A DNA stretch of 64,000 nucleotides, from the NCBI GenBank assembly GCA_014281115.1, contig JACONQ010000005.1, positions 2,604,001-2,668,000 on the forward strand, read 5' to 3'. Below are positions 11,185 through 22,617 of the stretch, in pieces; the first letter of the stretch is position 1, and each line of letters opens with the position of its first letter. Origin of the DNA: Laburnicola sp. R22_1 (taxonomy: Eukaryota; Ascomycota; Dothideomycetes; Pleosporales; Didymosphaeriaceae). Below the pieces are notes generated by a model, which was not told the origin of the DNA, searched no databases, and saw only the letters and a list, made by a program, of their open reading frames with translations. Made by a program: the position numbers and the translations under genes.

Positions 11185-13633
11185 ATGGCGCCCAAACTCG
11201 ATGACGACTTTATCTTCACCATATCCGACCACGACCATGTGTCAGACGACGGCGGGAACGTTCCCGATGCGGCAGATGCGACCAAGCTGGCGGGGCGCGG
11301 GAAGAAGAGGAAGTTTGGTGAGGACTTGGTGAAGACCAAGCCGAAGGAGGCTCACACGGCCAAGAAGAGCAAGAAGAATAAAAAGGCAAGACAGGCAACG
11401 CCGGAACTGGACGAGGTCGACGACAATGAGATTGTCGAACCGGGCGAAGATGTCGACGAGAACGACGATATGGCGAGCGATTTCGAATTCGCGCCGGGCG
11501 ACGTGGACATCGGCTTCGTCGAGGACTTCGACGGCTGGGGGAACGATAATGCAGCTGGGGCAGACTCGCCGAGCAATGACAGGAAGGGTACGGCCGTTGA
11601 CCTCGACGAAATTATCGAGCGGAGACGCAATAAACAGAAGAAAGTCGAGGTCGCTGAGGACGAGGATGAGGATGCAGCTGACGGAGATGACGATTTCGAA
11701 GGCTTTGGCGACGACGACGAGTTGCTAGCCGAGGACGCTTTCGGCATGGGCGCTGAGAGTGAGGAAGAAGAGGCCGAGGCAGATGAAGCAGATCAGGAAG
11801 GTGCTGAGCAAGAAGAAGATGACGATTCCGACAAGGACTCAGTGGCTGCTCCCGTCGCACATCCCATGGATCTTGAAGGTGCAGAAACCGAAGACGAAAG
11901 CGAACACGAAGATGCCGTAGAAGCAAAGAAGGCTGCCGATTTCTTCGCGCCCGAGGAGGGCGAGACAACCAAGAAGAAGGGCGCGAAAGGGACCGGATCA
12001 TTTCAGGCCATGTCGCTTTCCAGGCCTATCCTCAAAGGTCTTGCCTCTGTGGGCTTTACGGAGCCAACACCAATTCAATTGAAAACGGTACCTATTGCGA
12101 TGGAAGGCAAGGACGTGGTTGGAGGCGCTGTAACCGGTTCCGGTAAAACTGCTGCCTTTCTAATACCTATCCTCGAGCGTCTACTATATCGGCCAAAGAA
12201 GATACCTACAACTCGCGTAGCCATCCTCATGCCGACACGTGAATTGGCCGTGCAGTGTTTCAACGTTGCACAGAAGCTCGCCGCATATACCGACATCACC
12301 TTCGCCCAGCTGGCTGGTGGTTTCTCATTACGCGAGCAGGAAGCTGTCCTGCGAACAAAACCTGACGTCGTTATTGCAACGCCAGGTCGTTTCATTGATC
12401 ATATGCAAAACTCGGCAGGTTTTCAAGTAGAGCATCTCGAGATTCTTGTTCTTGATGAAGCCGATCGCATGCTCGAGGAGGGTTTCGAAACTCAGCTCAA
12501 TGAGATTCTAACGACCATCCCGAAATCCAGGCAAACGATGCTTTTCTCAGCTACCATGTCCACCTCGGTTGACAAACTGATTCAGATAGGCATGAACAGG
12601 CCGGCGCGGCTCATGGTAGACTCCAAGAAGCACACGGTGGCTGGCTTGACCCAGGAGTTTGTCAGGATAAGAAAAGGCAAGGAGGACAGGCGGCTGGCAT
12701 ATCTTATGTATATCTGCACGAAAGTGTATACGGACAGGGTTATCATTTTCTTCCGACAAAAGAAGGAGGCGCATCGTGTGAGAGCTGTGTTCGCCCTGTG
12801 TGGGCTCAAAGCCGCTGAACTGCACGGCAACCTCTCTCAGGAACAGGTAAATCATTTTTTGCATCTCGTCCCATCTTGTGGCTGACCTTTGCCAGCGTAT
12901 CCAAAGTGTGGAAGCCTTCCGCTCTGGGCAGGCATCCTATCTCCTCGCTACGGATGTCGCCTCCCGTGGTCTTGACATCAAGAATGTCTCGACAGTCATC
13001 AACTACGAAGCTCCTCAAACGCACGAAATATACCTTCATCGTGTCGGACGTACTGCGCGTGCTGGGCGAAGTGGTCGATCCTGCACCATTGCGGCAGAAC
13101 CCGATCGAAAGATTGTCAAGCAGGCTGTAAGAGCCTCTCGAGCACAGGGTGCGAAAGTGGTCAGCCGACAAGTCCCCCAGGAAGAGTCAGACAAATGGAC
13201 CAAGAAGCTGCGAGACATGGAAAAGGAAATCGAGGAGGTGCTGCAAGAAGAGAAGGAGGAGCGGGCTATGAGCATCACGGAGCGCGATTTGAAGCGTGGA
13301 GAGAACCTCATTGTTCACGAGGACGAGATCAAAGCTCGACCGAGACGCACCTGGTTTGAGTCGGAGAAGGACAAGCAGTCAGCGAGGGAGAAAGGTGCTG
13401 CGGTGCTGAATGGACCTGTGAAGACGGATGGGAAGAAGAAGAAGCTGTCTGGAAAGGACCGCAAGAAGCTTGATCTGAACGATGTCCGGACGGCGGGCAA
13501 GGTGTGGAAGAAGGGGAAGGAGGATCGAGGAAAGAAGACAGTGGGCAAAGATGGGCCCAAGAAGAACTTCACGAAGGGTAAAGAGGCGCCCGGGAAGAAG
13601 CGGCCCAAGCAGGGGGGCAAGCCTAGGCGGTAA
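11185..13633 (+). CDS. DRS1: DEAD-box ATP-dependent RNA helicase Drs1 (DDX27)
   Basis: Two exons (11185-12846, 12896-13633) around a 49-bp intron at 12847-12895 with GTAAAT, GCTGAC branch and CAG; product 799 residues. The start chosen is the second ATG (MAPKLDDD); an in-frame ATG lies 15 bp upstream. Residues 1-270 are highly acidic with basic patches, typical of Drs1. The helicase core follows: Q-motif GFTEPTPIQ, Walker A G318-S-G-K-T322, [17 protein letters not shown]424-E-A-D427, S455-A-T457, then [10 protein letters not shown] and [11 protein letters not shown] in exon 2. The intron splits the protein just after LHGNLSQEQ. The C-terminus is Lys-rich. In yeast Drs1 acts in the nucleolus in maturation of 60S subunit rRNA. 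Nothing looks broken. Confidence 0.95.
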
Positions 13634-14178
13634 TCTGGACTGGGGGAGTCGGCGTCGGTATGCGGTAGCCTGGGTGACTGTCAGATTTAGTACCGCCCAA
13701 ATGTTACGAAATACCCCGACCTGTGATTTGTGTACGTCAGGAGAAGTTGCATGCTGTGATGTCGGTTGACTTTTGACCACTGGCCGAGCATGTGATGGCC
13801 TGAGACGGCTCGCGCGCGCTTCGGAGGGCCGCGGCCCGTGTGACGGCAGCGGACCAAATGTTCCTGGGCAGGCCGCAGCGCCAAGTTCGCAAGAACCAAC
13901 ATCTCGCTGCCAGCCCGTTTACCACACCGACACGCTCCTTCATACGCGTATACGTACCCTTCAACCAAACGCAAATCTCTGTCTATTAAAATTCCGGATC
14001 CTCCAAACGTCGCCGCCAACTCTTAGAAACGTCTGACGTACACGCACGCGCAACTTGACTGGGAACCACGAGAGGGGCCGCGCACCTGAAAGCTGACCCG
14101 CGGGGTGCGCCAGCACTTCGGCCCAGAGAGATACAGAATAACATCATTCGCATGTAAAGCGAGTACCTGGCATTGAAC
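13634..14178. other. Intergenic region DRS1 / PIS1
   Basis: Downstream of DRS1 and upstream of PIS1. It should hold the DRS1 terminator and PIS1 promoter. No gene or repeat seen. Confidence 0.6.
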
Positions 14179-15212
14179 ATGGCGGACACACAGTCAACGG
14201 CCAACGGGAATGGCGCCGCCGTCCAGTCCAGGCAAGCGCCGCAAGAAGAGGAAGAGGAGAACATCTTCATCTTCTACCCTAATTTAATCGGTACGCCCCT
14301 CTGCCGCTCCTGTGCGCTGCTACTGACTGACAGCTCTCCAGGCTACAGCCGCGTCGTCCTCGCCGTCGCCTCGCTCTATTACATGCCCTTGCACCCACGC
14401 ACCTGCGCAACCGCATACAGCATCTCATGCCTCCTCGATGCCCTCGACGGGCTGGCCGCCCGCCACTTTGAACAATCCACCAAGTTTGGCGCGGTGTTGG
14501 ACATGGTGACGGACCGGTGCACAACGGCGTGTCTGCTCGTCTTCTTGGCGAGCGCCTTCCCGCGGTGGAGTATCCTGTTCCAGGGACTCATTTCGCTGGA
14601 CATGGCGAGCCACTATATGCACATGTATGCGACCTTGAGTCTGGGTAAAAAAGGGGAGAGTCACAAGAACGTCGAGGGGAGCCGGAGTCGGATATTGAAC
14701 ATGTATTACTCCAACAATGTACGTGCTGCTTGCCTCACATTGAGACGTCTGGCTAACAGCCCCGTCCAGAAAGTCCTCTTTACTTTCTGCCTCTTCAACG
14801 AGCTCTTCTTCATCGCTCTCTACCTCCTCTCCTTCTCGTCGCCCTTCCTGAGCCCCACCCTCCTCGGCGACCCGCAAAACCCGGCCTCCCTCCAAGCCGG
14901 CACGCCCGCGGTACCGAAACCGTCCATGATGTTTACAAGCCCCTGGTCAGCGGCGGCCATGGAGATGGCAAGGTAAGCCGACGCATTCACCCCTGGATCT
15001 GGCTACAGGCTGATAATGTAAATAGGGCGAACAAGATGGACTCGACCGTGCCGTGGGTCCTAGCCATCGTCTCCGCGCCCATCATGCTGGGCAAGCAGGT
15101 GATTAACGTTGTTCAGCTGGTCAAGGCGAGCAAGTGGCTTGCCGAGGGGGATCGGACGGAGAGGAAAAGGGCGGGGTTGCCAAAGAAGAGGGGCGCGAAG
15201 AAGACGCAATAA
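14179..15212 (+). CDS. PIS1: Phosphatidylinositol synthase (CDP-DAG-inositol transferase)
   Basis: Four exons: 14179-14290, 14342-14718, 14770-14972 and 15026-15212, with introns of 51, 51 and 53 bp; 292 residues. The first two introns are multiples of three, and the first has no stop, so unspliced reading looks deceptively open. The protein carries the CDP-alcohol phosphatidyltransferase signature in full: D70-x2-D73-G-x2-A77-R78-x8-G87-x3-D91-x3-D95. Several hydrophobic segments (residues ~40-60, 100-120, 165-185, 240-270) fit a multi-pass ER membrane enzyme joining CDP-diacylglycerol and myo-inositol to make phosphatidylinositol. The N-terminus is acidic (QEEEEEN) and the C-terminus strongly basic. 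Length is somewhat above yeast Pis1 (220 aa). In the last intron I chose the acceptor at 15025 because the earlier CAG at 15008 gives a stop. Confidence 0.93.
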
Positions 15213-16973
15213 ATTTCGCATTATTCTTTTTTTCGTGCGGGTCGGACGAATAGCTGTGCGTGGGGAGGCGTGTACGATGTTGGCGGAGGCCGTAATTCAC
15301 AGCGACATCATGTCCATGACAGACGACAGACAGATTTGTTGCCAAAATTTGGGAATTGGTTGGCGATTTTATTTTATTTTACTGGGCGATAAAGGGCTTG
15401 CATTTTTGTCCTGGGTCAAAGGTGGTATGGTATAGCGACCGAACCGGACCGGACGGGGCGGGCAGGCGGGTAATTATCGACAGACACTATATTGCTGGAC
15501 TTTTTATGTATATTCTTTCGTTCGTTTTACTTGATGGGGTACTTGTTGCATTACACTACACTATATGTTTGTTTGGCTTGCTTGTTGAGAGGAGCCTTTT
15601 TTTTGGTGGTTGTGGATCTGGTGCGGAATGGGAATGGGAATAGAACGGAGGGGGAGGGGAGGGGCGCATTACGCACATGCGTGCATGTATTGAGTATAGT
15701 ATATAGTATTAATAATACTAAAATTAGATTGATTATACTGCGTATAGATAGTGTGTTGCTTTGGCTTGGCTTTTGGATTGGAGGGTGGGTAGGTGGTATA
15801 GAGGCTGGTTCGATCTCTCTATGGGGTTTGCTTGCTGGTATGTATGTGTGTGTTCCTTGCTTATGCATTTTTGTTTGGGGGGGGGATTGGATGTTTTGGT
15901 GCTGTGGTGGGTTGGATTGGTGCATTAGATGGATGGATGGATAGATGTATGTATGTGTTGTATGTGCTCTAGGGCTAAGATTACGGTAGCGATAGTACCC
16001 TTGTGCACACAAATCCTTCGGCAGCAAGGGCATACGATACAATACACCACTTCTCCTTGGAGCAAGATCCTGCGCGGGCGGGGATGAGTGCGCTGCTTGC
16101 TTGCTTGTTCTGCTTCGGTAGTTGGTTGGTTTAATAGAGTACAGTATGGGTGTATGCGGCACGATGTTGCTGTTTGTATGGAGGTAGGTGGTATAGTGTT
16201 GGGAAAGTTGGGCTTGGTTGAGCTCGGCTTGAGTGGGGGAGGTGATGGTGAGAGAGGGGCGGCAGGGTGTCTGAGGGTTGGTGGGGGTTGGGGGTGGATG
16301 GGTGCTACTTGGGTGGGGTATTTCTAAGAGAGTCTACTGTTTAGGGAGGGGAAAGAGAGGCTTGCTTCTTGGCTGGTGGCGGGGGATCTCATAGGGAGGC
16401 AGACGGGGAATAGATTTGCTGAAGGTAGTTGTGGTTAGTTGTTAGTGGTCAGCTTTTCTACACTTATATGGAAGATGGATTTTTCTTACGTGGGATGGGA
16501 TGGGATGGTAGTGTTGTGTTGACTTGTTCGTTTGGCGAGTGGACTCCATGAATAGAAAAGAAAACTCAGACGTTGCATTGTTGCAAACCAATGCTTACCA
16601 ACTCAATCTACCGAACCCATTCATTTTTATTAGGTAACTGTTGTTATTGACTCCACGCGCACCAGGCTCCCTTTTAAACACCAAATGGGAAAGAGAGAAA
16701 TCATAGACACCATTCCTGCGCTTGCGGGTTTGCCGATGGGTAAGAGGACAAAAGTCTAAGTACTGCGCGTGTGTTACTTCGAAAGAGGCGGTAAACAACG
16801 CCCTGTGTACTCAGGCTTTTGTCCTGTGGCTGTAGAAGTGAAGTGTGCGATGTGTCGATGTGCCGATATACTCGGTGAGTTAGAGGATGAGATCGGTTCG
16901 GTTCTCTCTCTGGATGATCCACCCCAACCCAAACCCTTCTCCAACTCCCACACCACGCCGCGCCACACACATC
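15213..16973. other. Gene-poor interval with low-complexity DNA
   Basis: About 1.8 kb with G/T-rich low-complexity stretches, GGAT/TGGATGGA tracts near 15920 and GGGATGGGATGG near 16490. A minus-strand open frame at 15551-16162 reads as Pro/Thr/His-rich low complexity with a single hydrophobic patch and no recognisable domain. I do not support a gene here. Confidence 0.5.
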
Positions 16974-17456
16974 TACAAATCAATCGCCGTCGTCCACGGA
17001 ATCATCTTCGTCCTCACCCCACCCCATTCAGTACTCTCCACCAACATCATAGTCCTTGACGTCGTCTGCGGTATCAACACGATGATCGCAGTCATCGTCT
17101 CCCTGTGCGTCTCCGTCCCCGTCATCCGCCAGGTGCTTGTCTGCCACGCCGGAGCGGGGCCTTCATCTGCGCCCTCCGCTGTGTACTGCGCGCCGACGAT
17201 AGTGGCCGTCGAAGTGACAAACTTGGTTGTTGTTTGCGTCCTGGTGGTTATTTGGGTGGGGGTCGGATTGGGGAGTTGCGTCGTGGTGGGAATCCATATT
17301 AAGATTGTCCGGGTGACGGTGGTGGGGTGTTGGATGCTGGGGTTGGTGGGTGCGGGGAATTGGGGGGTTGTGGCTGTGCCGACACAGGTGATGCTTTCTG
17401 AGGTGGATCGTCTGGCGGTGGAAGATGACCCGGCTGTAGAAAATGATCAAGCTGTA

Positions 17457-17493
<37 letters not shown>

Positions 17494-17837
17494 TAGCTGT
17501 GCTGGTAGTCAGAGACGTGCTGGTAACTCCGGTGGCCGAGATGGTCGTCGGGACTATAGTTTGGTGGACGTCACGCGTCTCGAGAGACACCAGGGTGGAA
17601 TCTGCTCCATGTGAGTATGGTGTAGACAAGTAGCCGGCGAGTGATCTGTTACTGAATCGAACAGCAAGTAGAGGGCGAGGTTGAGGAGCCAGTAGGGCCC
17701 ATTCAACCACGCGTACGAGTAGGCAGGCAGTGTACATTTGGAACGACGGTGGGAGTGAACATACTGGGTGCTTGCAAAGGAGCAGCGTACACGGCGGCCG
17801 CGCCGAAGAGAGCCAGCAGGTATTTGAGGTACGCCAT
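16974..17837 (-). CDS. Doubtful Ser/Thr-rich, possibly secreted protein; interrupted
   Basis: An ATG at 17837 opens a signal-peptide-like sequence (MAYLKYLLALFGAAAVYAAP). Further down the same strand a Ser/Thr-rich frame runs with a poly-Ser tract coded by (TCA)n, an in-frame TGA at 17447-17449, and then continues in the same frame, still Thr/Pro-rich (TTTKFVTSTATIVGAQYT), to a TAG at 16974-16976. The composition resembles fungal cell-surface or GPI proteins. I could not find an intron that joins the signal peptide in phase to the Ser/Thr part, nor one that clearly removes the TGA. It may be a pseudogene, a gene with unusual splicing, or chance. The Val-rich open frame on the opposite strand is its shadow. 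Confidence 0.35.
17457..17493. repeat. (GAT)n trinucleotide repeat
   Basis: About twelve GAT units. On the minus strand they encode the poly-Ser tract of the doubtful Ser/Thr-rich gene, so length changes would stay in frame. Confidence 0.9.
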
Positions 17838-19068
17838 TTTTCCTGGAGGAAGGGGGTCGAGACTCTGGATGATCAATCGAGGGGTTGGGAAGACGGACGG
17901 ACCTTCGAGTTGTCGAGAGGAGAGAGAGCATCAGAGGTTTCAGACTGGACGCTCGAGTAGGGCAAAAGAAACGACACTTCCACCAAACACACCGAACCAA
18001 CCAACTAGTCTACATTGAACCAAAACAACTACTAGTAGCACACGCAACTAAAAAAAAAAAAACTAAAAAAAAAAAAAAAAAAACTAAAAAAACCTGAAAA
18101 AAAACCTGAAAAAAAAACCTAAAAAAGAACCTAAATAAAAAATAAATAAAAAAAAACTGAAAAAAAAATTGAAAAAAAACACGCCATCACGACCACGATC
18201 GATAAGCTGAAATCACATCCCCCAACACGTAAATCCCCATCGCACCTCCAAACCCGTACCCCATCCCAACCTGACCCAACCCAACCAACCTAATCTAACC
18301 TACCCTATCAAATTTCACAAACCGCACAGGTAGTCTCGCTACACAAACGCACACAGATACACACACACAACCTCAAAATTTCCAAATCCTAACCCATACA
18401 CAACTATGGATTCCACAGTCTAGCGAACAAACAACACGCAAACACACCCTTAGGACAAGAGGATATGTTCTTCCACCCACTCACGCCTAACCTCTCTATT
18501 CACTCTACTACAAGTCTAATAATCTGCAAAAGGTGCAGGAGTTGACTATATAGCAAATGGATATAAAATAAATGAACGAACAAATGAATGCATTCATCAC
18601 AAAAAAAAAAGCCCTCTAGACCCAACCCAAAACCCACCACTAACCAACCAACCAACCCACAAACACACAGCACGCAGCAACGAAAAAGAAAAAAGAAAAT
18701 AGGAGACAACAACAACAACAACAACAACATCAGCCCATATAATTTTTGCATTTCACCTACTAAACCTAAAATCATAAATAAAAAACGGCGTGCTTGAGGG
18801 GGTATGCTATCATGAGAAACCATCAAAGACCAACAATAACAACAACATGTAGAAAAAGAATACCAAACAAATCTGTCTTGTGTATACTCCTCCTGCGCTT
18901 CTCTTCTCCCAGCTCCAGCTCCCCCAACCCCCATCATGATAATTCTATCAAGGTATTTCGCAATTATCTTTCCCAAATAAATGTGACCCAGAAACAAAAC
19001 TTTTTCGGCCATCCATGCATGTCATTACACGAGAACATCCCATATGCGCAACGAGCCACGACAGCACA
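17838..19068. other. Low-complexity, A-rich intergenic region
   Basis: Contains long A runs broken by CT or CCTG (18048-18180), CCAACCAACC-type stretches (18240-18300, 18640-18660) and (AAC)n at about 18707-18728. The right part is probably the 3' UTR and flank of the minus-strand Hsp70-like gene. A minus-strand open frame at 18500-19012 is Leu/Phe-rich only because it reads through these repeats. Confidence 0.6.
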
Positions 19069-21476
19069 TTACCTGAACCGAGCCGTGCAGCGACCCATGA
19101 CTTCGCCTTGGCACACGAGCTCAGCGTTGAATTCCGATCCGTCGAGCGTGAGGTAGATGTCGAAGTAGACGCGATAGAAAGTACCTTGGGGAGTGTCCAT
19201 GCGTTCAAAGTCCTTTTCGAGGTTCTTGCGGGAGAGATCAGAGGTGAGGGTAACGACTTCCTTGATGCCTACAAACCCGTTAGCATTGGTGTTTAATCGT
19301 TCATCATGTTCTACTTACGAGGATCTTTGGTGTATTCTGGGCAAACGTCGTCGTCGCAGGCGTACAAGATATCCTCGTACATGAGCGTTGCTCCTGGCGC
19401 CACCTGTCGGAAAAAGGACACCTTGACTGGCTCGCCAATCTTGACACGCTGCCCCTTTTGGACGAAAATCTGCCGTGTGTATTTGCACCTGTCTTTGCCG
19501 TCCAGCGAAGGTACACGGTACTGTTCAGGATGATGGCCCTCCTTGAACGGTTGCAGTGTAGCCATGAGATAATGCCGCCGAGCAACACGATGTGTAACAA
19601 TACGCTCGGTGATACCGGCTGTGACAGCGCCCTTGACGATAGCGGCCACCGAGTCCATGGGCCGTACAACCTTTGACTGGAACTGAGGGGGTACGTGGAG
19701 TTTTATTTGCTGGAAGAGATACTCGGACGCTCCGAAACCACCGACCACGAGAACGTTCTGCAATTGTTAGCAAACATGAGCGCCACTCACAGAGGACCGG
19801 CACATACCTGTAGTGATCTGTTCTGCGCCTGAATGGCAATGATCTGGTTTCGCACCAGCTCCAAAATCCTGTTGACAACCGGCTCGAAGCACTGTAGAAT
19901 CTCCTCGTTGGTGAAGGTCATGTACCCTTCTTCGATGCCAGCCTCGGGGAACTCAGCCTCAATGCCCACATCGACAGCCCACTTCTGGCCATTGTTACGG
20001 AAATCGGCCTTTATTCTGTTCTCAAAGTCCATGATGCATTTTGCGTAGACCTTGCCGGCTGTTTTCGAGCCGTCGGGCAGCTTCATCTTGCGGATCTTGG
20101 CACGTAAAATGTTACTGAAATTGCGATTCAACGCTGTTGACCCGCACGAATCACCGGAGCCAGCCGTGCACTCGGCGACGGAGAATGGCTGCTCTTCCTC
20201 GACCTCGTAAGCAATCAGATCAACGGTACCACCACCGCAATCGACGATAAGCACGGCGTCGTGGACCTTGACGTTCAACAGACCCGTCTTGGTGCAGAAC
20301 ATGGCTGCAGCCTCGGGCTCGGTGATTAGGGTTAACCTGTTGTCGTTTTCGTCGCGGAGGAAGCCGGCTTGGATAGCGGCAGCACGTGTTGCGGCCTTGC
20401 CTGCATCGTTCCAGATGGCGGGCACGGTCAGGTAATACCGGATGTTGCGCTCTTCTCGGTTGAACACCTCGCCCAGCGTCTTCTGCAGCTGGTTACGCAT
20501 CGCCTGGCGCAGGTGGAAGAGGTAGTCGGCGGCGACATCAATCTCCGACTTCCCCGGCGGTAGCGGGGGCAGGTTAATGGGATCGATATACGTGTTACCA
20601 GACAGCATGAGTTGCAGCTTGAACCATTCGACTTTTTGCACGCCTTGCTTGGGGTAGCCCGTGGGGGCCAAGGCATCAGCGATGTCTGGGCCCCAACCCA
20701 CCACTTTTTGGTACTGGTCGTAGTAGAGCACCGTGGGAATCTGTGAGTCGCGTTAGCCGCGAGACGTGCTGTAGCGGTGGAACCGTACCTTTTGCTTTGT
20801 CTGGTTGCCCGCACCGGGCCATTCGGTGATGATGTCTTCCTTCGCTTCGGTGTTGGTCGCGAAGGCGAAGGCCACGCCGGAGAAGGTGGTGCCCTGGACG
20901 ATTTGCAATCAGCGGGGCGTCGCATGTGTGTCTGGAGGTACTCACAAAATCGATGCCCACAATCAGCTGCGCCTTGGAGCGCCCCTCACCTGCGACCTCG
21001 GCCATGTTGTTCGGGCGGGTGTACTGCAGGGGACCGCCCTGGGCCGGCGGCGGTGCGCCATACTGTCCTTGCGGAGGGGCGCCGCCATACTGCTGCTGCT
21101 GAGGAGGGTAGCCTGGCGGCCCGGACTGAGGAGGATAGCCTTGGTGCTGCTGCTGCGGCGGGTAGCCAGGCGCGCCGCCCGTGTTGATGGGCGGCAGCGG
21201 GCTGTTGGGACGGCCCTGGTGCTGCTGGCCAGGCGCGAGGCCGGTGGGCGGCGCGTACGTGTACGAGGGCGGGCGGCCGAGGGGGTTGTTCGGGTTCATG
21301 GCGGTCTGGGCGGCCTGCGGCAGGCTTTGCGTGCTGGAATTGGAGGCTTGCGGCGACAGCGAGGTTGGGTGCTGCGAGGGCGTGGTGCTGCCTTGCGGCG
21401 ACGGCGACGGGTTGTTGGACGAACTTCTGCGTTTCGAACCCACTAGGTTCTTGAAACGAGCATTCATGGAGTTCAT
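19069..21476 (-). CDS. Hsp70-like (HSPA12-type) ATPase with Q/P-rich N-terminus
   Basis: Five exons on the minus strand: 21476-20946, 20893-20789, 20740-19808, 19757-19319 and 19268-19069, with introns of 48-52 bp; 735 residues. The start is MNSMNARFKN; a second ATG is three codons in. Residues 1-165 are disordered: Ser/Pro/Asn-rich, then repeated GYPPQ units. The ATPase domain begins at residue 174 with GIDFGTTFSGVAFAF (phosphate-1), includes TEPEAAA at 352-358 and VDCGGGTVDL at about 378-387 (phosphate-2), and ends with VLVVGGFGASEYLF (adenosine motif). There is no classical Hsp70 substrate domain or EEVD tail, so it fits the divergent cytosolic HSPA12-like group, whose role in fungi is poorly known. 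The final AGG-TAA could also be a splice donor (GTAATG), so a further small exon cannot be excluded. Confidence 0.85.
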
Positions 21477-22455
21477 CAGCACTGGGAGAGGAGGACAGAA
21501 GGGATGGTGGGGGTGTCGGTCGTTAAATTGGGTGCAAGCTGCGGCTGATGGACAGGGCTGACAGACCAACTTGTCCCGCTTCAGCCCTGGGGCAGCAGAC
21601 TGGCAAAGCCCCCAGCGTGTGCGCGAGGGTTAAAGCGCGTGGAGGCGCAGCGATTGGGCCGTCGCGCACCGTGGACGAGCCCGCCTGCAGTCGAGCGTCT
21701 CTCGTGTGCGCGCTGTTCGCCTGCGCTGTGGTGCTTGTGCTGTGGTGCTGTGCTGTGCCGCCGCTGCCCCTCCCGACGCGACGAGCGGCCGTCCAGTCCT
21801 GCCGTCTCGGCGTGCCCAGGTGTCTTGTCCGTCATCCACGGCGTCTGCTTCTCCCGCGCACAATCCTGAAGGAATGCAGAGTCTGCCTATTCACCGTCGA
21901 CGGCGCGCTAATGCCGTTCCGAATCAGACTGGCAACCTCGACCGAGCGCTGAAGCGCTTTCCTCCAGGACCGACGGGCAGCTCCCGAGGTCCTGCCCACA
22001 ACACGTGTGGCATGCCGCTAGCCTCTTTGGGCGGCTCCCTCAGCCCCAGCGCCACGCTCCACCTTTCGCCCAAGCCCCAATCTATTTCGACGGCGTCTCA
22101 AGTCGCCGGAGCTATCTATGTTCTGCAAAAGATGTCGAGAAGGTACCAATCTTCCATGCCGGCCTGCAGTGACGAGGTTGGTCTGACTGCAGTTGCCGTT
22201 TGAGAGTCACACATGGCCAATCACAATGCGTTCTTACAACGCCATGACCACGGCCATCGACCGTGAAAGTTTGCACACGTCACGACGCCATGACGATGAA
22301 TTCATGCCTCCCTTCTCAAGGGTTAGGGAAACCATGCTACGACGGCAAACTGCTACGGATGGCCCTTCGCCCTGGAGGACCAACGTGCGACTATGAGACA
22401 TTACGTAAGATCGCGACTTCCTCCACTGTGCTCCAACAACCATCAACCACACTAC
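21477..22455. other. Intergenic: promoter side of Hsp70-like gene
   Basis: About 1 kb. It should hold the Hsp70-like promoter (right of 21476) and the 3' flank of the DUF3445-like gene. Open frames here overlap one another on both strands and show no domain. Confidence 0.5.
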
Positions 22456-22617
22456 CTACTCCTCCTCGGTCAGTTCCCCGGGATCAACCACCGTCCTATC
22501 GTCATGCGCCATGGGGAAATCTTCAATATACCCCAGCACAGCCCTCGCCCACAGATCTCGGCCCTTGAGCCTGGCCATGTGCGCCGGCCAGCTCCTGATT
22601 TCCTTCGCAGGATAGTT

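Noticed and set aside
15551..16162. Minus-strand 203-codon frame
   Set aside because: Low-complexity Pro/Thr/His sequence with no recognisable domain or splice context; overlaps repeat-rich DNA.
16887..17633. Plus-strand 248-codon Val-rich open frame ending in poly-Asp
   Set aside because: It is the antisense of the Thr/Ser-rich minus-strand frame; poly-Asp comes from (GAT)n. No domain or start context.
18500..19012. Minus-strand 170-codon frame, Leu/Phe-rich, membrane-like
   Set aside because: Built from (AAC)n, CCAA and A-rich repeats in the likely 3' flank of the Hsp70-like gene.
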